Part shown: piece by piece, positions 13,201-16,014 of the stretch | How positions within the stretch are numbered: position 1 is the first letter of the stretch | Layout of the letters: each line of letters opens with the position of its first letter | Source: Chthoniobacter sp. | GTDB taxonomy: Bacteria; Verrucomicrobiota; Verrucomicrobiia; Chthoniobacterales; Chthoniobacteraceae | Length of the DNA stretch: 16,014 nucleotides | Direction of reading: 5' to 3' | NCBI GenBank assembly: GCA_025352865.1 | Contig: JANXSB010000441.1 | Coordinates: 1 to 16,014, forward strand | Position numbers and translations under genes: made by a program | Notes under the pieces: generated by a model | Databases searched by the model: none | What the model saw: the letters and a program-made list of their open reading frames with translations, nothing else | Told to the model about the DNA's origin: nothing

Positions 13201-16014
13201 CTTCAACGCGCTGAGCGACGGCTTCGACTCGAGTGGCTACACCGCGGAGCTGCTCGCACCGAATCCGCTGCTCGCGGCGAACGCGCAGTCGTACTCGTAC
13301 CGGATGGCGTCGGGCGCGGATTTCAGCGCCGTGGATTTTCACCAAGTGATGCCGCTCCCCGGCCTCAGCGCGAATCTTGGCTCGGTGCTCGTCGGCAAAA
13401 ATTACGGCACCAATGTTTTCACCACCGGCGTCAACGCCACGACGAGCAGCGCGGTGGCCACGCGCTTCCAAGTCATCCGCACCGGCTCCGGCGACATCGA
13501 CATCGCCGCCGGGCGCGATGTGAAACTGCTCAACCAGTTCGCGACGATCTACACCGCGGGCACCCGCATCGCCGATCCCACGGTGCTGCCGGGCGGGACT
13601 TTTGACGTGCCCATCCTCGATGCGAGCGGTGGAGCGAACGACCTCGGAGCCATTCAGCAGCCGACCGGCTACCGGCCGCAGTACAGCCTCGCGGGCGGCA
13701 ACGTCACGGTCGCCGCACAGAACGACCTCATCCACCAGACGCAAAACAGCGCCGGTGCGCTCATCGCCGATTCGTCCAAGGAACTCCCGAACAACTGGCT
13801 CTACCGCCGCGGCTACGTGGACCCGCTCACCGGCCAGTTCGGCGTTGCCAATTACGGCGACCTGGCCTCGACAAGCTGGTGGGTGGATTTCAGCAATTTC
13901 TTCGAGGGCGTGGGCGCGCTCGGTGGCGGAAACGTGACGTTCAACGCCGGGCGGGATGTCAGCAATTTCGACGGCCTCGTGCCGACCAACGCCCGCATGC
14001 CGTCGGGCACGCCGGACGCCAGCAAGCTCGTGGAACTCGGCGGCGGCGATCTCCTCGTGCATGCGGGCCGCAACATTGACGGCGGCGTGTATTACCTCGA
14101 ACGCGGCCAGGGCGCGCTCAGAGCCGGCAGCGAGATCACCACGAATCAGACGCGCTCACCTTCGCTGCAAAACCTCGTCATCCCGACCGCCTATCTGTCG
14201 CCGGAGAACTGGCTGCCGACGACGCTTTTCCTCGGCAAAGGCAGCTACCATGTCGCCGCGTCCGGCAATCTCCTGCTCGGCCCGGTGGCCAATCCTTTCC
14301 TGCTGCCCGGCGGCTACAACAACACGTTTTGGTACAAGACCTATTTCTCGACCTACGGCTTGAACGATGCCGTCGATGTCACTTCGCTCGGCGGCGGCGT
14401 CACGCTGCGGGCAGGCGCGGCCACCGGCGGCGGTCGGGCCACGCCTTTGCTGAGCAACTGGCTGCAAAACGTCAGCCAGCTCAACATCACCAACCCCAAA
14501 ACCAGCATCGCCAATTTCCAACCCTGGCTGCGGCTCGATGAAACCAGCGTCGGCGGATTTGTCACCGCCGTCACCATCCTGCCCGCCACCCTGCGGGCCA
14601 CGGCTTTCTCGGGCGACATCAATCTCGTCGGCAACCTCAACCTTTCGCCCTCGCCCACCGGCACGCTCGACCTGGCGGCGGCGGGTGCGATCAATGGCCT
14701 GCAAAAAAACGGTTCCTTCACCGCGGCGGGCGTCACCACCGGCGTCTGGGGTTCCAGCACGATCAACCTCTCCGATGCCAGCCCGGCAAAAATCCCCGGC
14801 CTAGTCACGCCGAACGCCTTCCAACTCGTGGCGGGCACCTCGGCCCTCCTCGCCCGGCGCAGCAACACCGCTTTTTTCAATTCGTTCAACGCCCTTTTCG
14901 CCGAGACGGGCGCGACCGCCGGCCCCGCCACCGTCTTGCAAACCAAACTCGCCCTGCACGACTCCGGCCTGCTCCACCTCGGCGACCCGAATCCCGTCCA
15001 TCTTTACGCCAGCGCGGGCGACATCTCGGGGCTCACTTTTTTCTCGGGAAAAGCCGCACGCATCCTCGCCGGGCGCGACCTCACCGATGTTGCATTTTAC
15101 GTGCAGAATCTCCACGAGGGCGATGTCACCGTCGTCTCCGCCGGGCGCGACCTCATCGCCTACAACGCCAACTCCCTGCTGCGCGCTGCCGCCGCCGCCC
15201 CCGGAAATGTGGTCAACCTCGGCGAAATCGCGCTGGCCGGAGACATCCAGATCAGCGGCCCCGGCACGCTCGAAGTGCTGGCTGGGCGCGACCTCGATCT
15301 CGGCACCGGCGCGGGCAATTCGGACGGCACCGCCACCGGCATCACCAGCATCGGCAACGCGCGCAACCCGAGCCTGCCCTTCGATGGCGCTGGGCTGGTC
15401 GTCGGCGCGGGGATCGGTCTCAGCACAGGGCTCGCGGGCAGCAGCCTCGATTTCGAGACGTTCCTCGGCACCTACTTAAACACGCCCGCCGGCACCAAAT
15501 ATCTCGCCGAACTGGCGGCGACGAATCCCGCGCTCAAAGACCTCACCGGCGCGGCGGCGCTCGACGCCTTGACCGAGGAGCAGCGTGCTGTCGTCGCCCT
15601 CCAGGTTTTCTACCTCGTCCTCCGCGATGCCGGACGCTCGCAGACCGCCGCGACCACGGCAGCGGCCACCGGCACCGCGACCGCGAGCGGCACCACCACG
15701 GCCATTGCCGCCACGCCCGGCGGCTACGCGGCGGGCTATGCCGCGATCAAGGCGCTCTTTGGCTCCGCCATCACCACCGGCGACATCAAGAACCGCGCGC
15801 GCGACATCCGCACCCGTAGCGGAGGAAACATCAGCATCTTCGCGCCAGGCGGGAAACTCACGCTCGCCTCCAGCACCATCGGCAATCCGCTCGCGCCTCC
15901 CGGCATCGTCACCGAGGCCGGGGGCAACGTGAACGTCTTCACCGACGGCAGCGTCGATCTCGGCATCGCGCGCATCTTCACCCTGCGCGGTGGGAACATC
16001 ATCATCTGGTCTTC
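4244..16014 (+). CDS. Giant filamentous-haemagglutinin-type adhesin (TpsA, two-partner secretion), 3' end outside the window
   Basis: One frame stays open from ATG 4244 to the edge: 3,923 codons without a stop. Residues 1-69 form an extended leader; 70-89 are the signal core (LAAALGVCFTLVAG, cleavage near AGAA/D). After a linker (90-200, with a helical stretch near 110-140) comes the TPS/haemagglutination-activity domain (about 200-340), including TWQTFNIGKETTLRF and VINQNGIVFGG (280-290), the family's NPNGI-type secretion motif. The body is Gly/Ala/Thr-rich with parallel beta-helix character and recurring AGRD[VL] motifs, and contains stretches such as WWVDFSNFFEGVGALGGGN typical of this family. 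From about 3847 (DIKNRARDIRTRSGGN to IFTLRGGNIIIWSS) a DUF3739-like C-terminal region begins; in relatives only a few hundred residues follow. It should be exported by Sec and cross the outer membrane through a TpsB pore not present here, acting in adhesion, aggregation or biofilm. It starts 4 nt after the coiled-coil stop; no better in-frame start exists downstream, because GTG 4346 has poor spacing to any ribosome site. Confidence 0.93.
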   Translation, partial: MTPISCVENDGAPNRRSRVGTALRAVRRASVSEAVGERDATPRARRRAALAPDGTECRPYRAARACPFRLAAALGVCFTLVAGFSAGAADILRGGGVVGPRGSPSFGPAPVPTAQARSNAKDTLARTTQAVLDVKSMQDAARAAALGGPRNLGPDPNHPGALLPNIPNGLAPGGLQVAPGVPVNLANPQPGENAKLWQGAMLPTQSAAGSRTTVLVQQTAQQALLTWQTFNIGKETTLRFDQSAGGTNSSQWIAFNKINDPSGSPSQILGAIKADGQVYVINQNGIVFGGSSQINLHALVASSLPINDNLIGRGLLNNPDAQFLFSSLPISAGSKGTPAFTPAAALTPSGQSGDVVVQKGATLTSPTTPDHVGGRIALVGPNVRNEGTISTTDGQTILAAGQQVGFAAHPGSDPSLRGLDAYVGAVADPALANPPSAGSATNAGLIDAPHASVVMTGRRVEQLGIIDSSTSVSLNGRIDLLADFDAASNPQDSDSINRANTGGVRNLSPYPFLPRSAGTVTLGAGSVTRILPDLSTTDLVIGTALPLLSQINVQGQAVHLASRATVLAPNANVALSAGVWSFLPSNTSPITNFIYAGGQMYLDAGATINVAGSTDVSAPLTENILSVQLRGAELSDSPLQRTGPVRGVSLSIDVRKSGMYNGLAWVGTPLGNAAGFAGLVQRTAAELTTAGGTVKLTAGSSVVMQPGAKIDVSGGWTNYDGGLVQTTRLLADGRLWDIAQATPDRVYTGIYTGTFARSFAKYGVTETFAHPLDLLGAHYEPGYMQGANGGTIAISAPAMALDGELLGLTIAGPRQRASTPLASTLALAFQAQNSATPFLAYAPTPPSIVFEGGAKLIAADPFALDLAGRPLPLRAERRAKVFLSPDLVSADGFGNLAIDNSDGNITVPAPVALTARAGGSIKFKGANIDIQGRVAAPGGTVSFDVFNLSQSKLNDLIAIQATPPPDPARGTFTLGSAATLSAAGLVVDDRADAPARLFLPLMTSDGKSSTDGGAIAIRSYSADLAAGSAIDVSGGVALSVSGRRTYGKGGSITISAGQDLNVKSVLGGRLTLGATLRGFSGSTGGALSIFAPQIQVGGTTASANVLLLQPDFFSRGGFTNFTLTGLGAAGAKAGEFLPAVVIAPGTVIEPVAQTWLAVTTATDVALTPALLPPSSRAPVSLAFAAPGLTDTYISTLLLARGDFVMGEGAAIRTDPRGSVTISGNTAAVLGSIIAPGGAITVSGKNSSAILLLNTSGAAQPNVDLGPHSFLSTAGTTVLTPDPRGHRTGTVLDGGTIKVSGNIVAESGAVLDVSGAHDVFELSPAYGGAVAGNGLPLDYANGGKLARSVSASLTGSRVVPMVVESNGGTLSLLGDQELFTDATLLGRAGGKTALGGNLIIGSGRFTPIGGSDPTPLDPTLLVTQSGPTIPAKFYAPGQNAIGHRLLDGNGVALPSLGHFVADRFAEGGFDALTLKGTVQFSGAVTIGARRRLSVADGGILYADAAVHLSAPYVALGTPFQPPLALTQRNVIVDASGQPFGLRPTFGPGSLTVTARLIDLGNLSLQGIGAANFIADGGEIRGDGTLDVAGAITLRAAQIYPPTGVVFTIAASDYTDAGVTHGGSVTIIGSGTRAVPLSAGGQLNVYGSTITQGGTLRAPLGGITLGWDGTGTAPLGALTAEAVAPTQQLMLLPRSVTSVSGLDLVTGAALLVPYGLNLNGTSWIDPAGTDITAGGLPVKSVSLGGANVAVQFGATIDLRGGGDLYAYRWVTGKGGTRDILAGTTSFAVIPGYAADYAPYAQFNGTTLATNLGGDAGYANSALLVGDRVHLGASAGLAAGEYTLLPARYALLPGAFLVTPQSGLPLGTQLLPEGATYVSGYRFNDLSTARTGALLSTRFEIANATTLRARAQYDDFTANAFLRESAKALGIAVPRLAVDSGHLVFSATQSMTLQGSVLARGAKGGRGGLVDVSSPLDILIAGSGAAAVPGSIVLDAALLSGFGADSLLIGGIRQTGTITTTIAVKTGNLTVDNAGTPLTAPDVILVAKQSLTLSPGAEVAQKGTAPGTDTALLLGDAAVAGSGDGLLLRVSSDPAASLKRAGITTSTVPHMVIGAGAKIAGAGVILDSTYGTSLDPTASLTGDSITLNSGQISLEFDAPGVVPQIAGLMLAGPALQGLQTAQALSLTSYSSIDLFGHGTFSTTGKFALHAAEIRGFNAGGATVSFAAPEIILDNAALGTALGAAVAPDGTLAFNARTIRLGAGTVRVGQFAALEMNATGGLITEGAGALTTQGALTITAPLITGAKAANYAITAGGALVIAALADGVASVVGGLGANLSLTGASVTDNSTIRLPSGTLTLRATAGPVLVGNLAASQLDVGGTAQTFYDLTKYTDGGQISVISDTGSVTLDTLSTVNVAAQHAGGNAGSLAIRAAAGTFTLGGVLFGQADAGQSGTFALDVGSLASVASTNATLDAAAFNQSRSFRVRGGNVLIDGLATARTFNLSADQGSITVTGAGRIDARGATGGAINLTAGGSVTLESGAELTVAATDFSSAGKGGAVSLEAGAERNGTASATGFVDIQTGSTIDLSVASVIGATAVETAAKTAAAQLLGKFTGTLHLRAPQTAGNTDMQVKPINGTILNASSIVAEGYQIFDLTRTGGLITGAGALQPNGGIILSSGVNVQGSIKANGTLFAGNTAAMAAALLASNAALAPVLSIVPGAEVINTASGVALPFTLGTSGASSFVLPGTGGTVLFPGGTPGNDRITSTLAGTITSATGVVTTLAANTATAMAAGSAVTLTGAGTVAFASGGSGGPIPITLQPGTSFTTSATGTSGTVSGLGSAVTLNTSGISSMALAVGSRVLFPGGTPGNDRISSTVAGTITSATGVVTVLAANTNTTITAGSTVKLNSAGNVKFSTGTGGAIPVTLLAGSFTTVGATGITPASGNLTLGTLASTATSDWDLSGSRFGPNGVPGVLTLRAGGNLVFFNALSDGFDSSGYTAELLAPNPLLAANAQSYSYRMASGADFSAVDFHQVMPLPGLSANLGSVLVGKNYGTNVFTTGVNATTSSAVATRFQVIRTGSGDIDIAAGRDVKLLNQFATIYTAGTRIADPTVLPGGTFDVPILDASGGANDLGAIQQPTGYRPQYSLAGGNVTVAAQNDLIHQTQNSAGALIADSSKELPNNWLYRRGYVDPLTGQFGVANYGDLASTSWWVDFSNFFEGVGALGGGNVTFNAGRDVSNFDGLVPTNARMPSGTPDASKLVELGGGDLLVHAGRNIDGGVYYLERGQGALRAGSEITTNQTRSPSLQNLVIPTAYLSPENWLPTTLFLGKGSYHVAASGNLLLGPVANPFLLPGGYNNTFWYKTYFSTYGLNDAVDVTSLGGGVTLRAGAATGGGRATPLLSNWLQNVSQLNITNPKTSIANFQPWLRLDETSVGGFVTAVTILPATLRATAFSGDINLVGNLNLSPSPTGTLDLAAAGAINGLQKNGSFTAAGVTTGVWGSSTINLSDASPAKIPGLVTPNAFQLVAGTSALLARRSNTAFFNSFNALFAETGATAGPATVLQTKLALHDSGLLHLGDPNPVHLYASAGDISGLTFFSGKAARILAGRDLTDVAFYVQNLHEGDVTVVSAGRDLIAYNANSLLRAAAAAPGNVVNLGEIALAGDIQISGPGTLEVLAGRDLDLGTGAGNSDGTATGITSIGNARNPSLPFDGAGLVVGAGIGLSTGLAGSSLDFETFLGTYLNTPAGTKYLAELAATNPALKDLTGAAALDALTEEQRAVVALQVFYLVLRDAGRSQTAATTAAATGTATASGTTTAIAATPGGYAAGYAAIKALFGSAITTGDIKNRARDIRTRSGGNISIFAPGGKLTLASSTIGNPLAPPGIVTEAGGNVNVFTDGSVDLGIARIFTLRGGNIIIWS
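4297..4424. repeat. 128-bp palindromic element: paired opposed REP-like hairpins (MITE/BIME-like)
   Basis: The terminal 27 bp (4297-4323 and 4398-4424) are perfect inverted repeats beginning GGTAGGGACGG. Each contains its own 9-bp hairpin: GGACGGCAC, a 3-nt loop (TCC or GGA), then the complement. Inward, GGGCGAGCG...GGGCG (to about 4352) pairs imperfectly with 4372-4397, leaving a core of about 19 nt. Weaker symmetry (GCGCAGC/GCTGCGC) extends to about 4288 and 4433. The form resembles REP pairs or a miniature inverted-repeat element; no transposase is present. It is translated in frame as roughly residues 18-61 of the adhesin leader. It has no T-tract, so it is not an obvious intrinsic terminator. 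Confidence 0.88.
4790..5270 (+). other. TPS (haemagglutination activity) secretion domain within the adhesin
   Basis: These bases encode about residues 183-342. Recognisable elements are LWQGAMLPTQ, LLTWQTFNIGKETTLRF, WIAFNKINDPSGSPSQILG, VYVINQNGIVFGG and INLHALVASSLPI. In known TpsA proteins this domain binds the POTRA domains of TpsB and nucleates beta-helix folding. The sequence has NQNGI where the classical motif is NPNGI. The boundaries are approximate. Confidence 0.88.
12421..13110 (+). repeat. In-frame tandem duplication in the adhesin (about 109-residue period)
   Basis: Two copies of a block beginning VLFPGGTPGNDRI occur at 12497 and 12824, exactly 327 nt (109 codons) apart. Similarity continues through AGTITSATGVVT, LAANT and later GGPIPITL / GGAIPVTL, followed by an FTT segment. 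Before each core copy a related TSG-Ser-rich stretch appears. DNA identity is strongest over about the first 100 nt of each core, so the duplication has diverged. Each unit probably adds coils to the beta-helix. The outer boundaries are approximate. Confidence 0.75.
15770..16014 (+). other. Start of DUF3739-like C-terminal region of the adhesin (incomplete)
   Basis: From about residue 3843 the sequence shows TTGDIKNRARDIRTRSGGN, IFAPGGKLTL, GIVTEAGGNVNVFTDGSVD and RIFTLRGGNIIIWSS. These match my memory of the DUF3739 region near the C-terminus of large filamentous-haemagglutinin-family proteins. The window ends inside it, so completeness cannot be judged. Confidence 0.75.

Noticed and set aside
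10802..14062. 1,086-codon open frame on the minus strand opposite the adhesin
   Set aside because: It has the same Arg/Ala/His-rich composition and lies antisense to family-typical adhesin sequence. It is a consequence of codon bias, not a gene.
4244..16014. Possible frameshift or pseudogene in the adhesin
   Set aside because: The TPS domain, the tandem duplication, the AGRD motifs and the C-terminal DUF3739-like segment all fall in the same reading frame, with no stop between them.

Overview
The window reads as part of one plus-strand operon from a GC-rich Gram-negative bacterium. It holds the last codons of a probable exbB, then exbD, a tonB-type gene, a Porin_5-type outer-membrane porin, a small exported coiled-coil protein, and the first ~11.8 kb of a giant filamentous-haemagglutinin-type (two-partner secretion, TpsA) gene that runs off the right edge with no stop. 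The lineage cannot be fixed from this sequence. The short palindromic repeats and the gene set are what I would expect in Verrucomicrobiota or a related phylum, but that rests on recollection of similar repeats, not on a search.

Layout: 1-51 probable exbB tail; 70-468 exbD; 493-1305 tonB; 1327-3387 porin; 3475 (or 3391)-4239 coiled-coil protein; 4244 to beyond 16014 adhesin. Spacers are 18, 24, 21, 3 (or 87) and 4 nt, so one polycistronic transcript is likely and no stretch over 300 bases lacks a gene. I see no tRNA, rRNA, CRISPR array, insertion sequence with transposase, or convincing promoter or intrinsic terminator.

How the parts may work together: ExbB/ExbD/TonB form a proton-driven inner-membrane motor that pushes on outer-membrane partners. 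Here the next outer-membrane genes are a porin and a secreted adhesin, not a TonB-dependent receptor. The adhesin has an N-terminal haemagglutination-activity/TPS domain, a long beta-helix-type Gly/Ala/Thr-rich body and, at the right edge, the start of a DUF3739-like C-terminal region. The TpsB (FhaC-like) pore needed to secrete it is not in the window. A TonB-linked secretion or surface-display locus is an inference from gene order.

The most unusual structure is at the 5' ends of the last two genes. An imperfect hairpin built on 10-bp CACGAAA units (3447-3512) overlaps the probable ribosome-binding site and start of the coiled-coil gene. A 128-bp palindromic element made of two opposed REP-like hairpins (4297-4424) is read in frame as about 43 residues of the adhesin's leader, upstream of its signal-peptide core.
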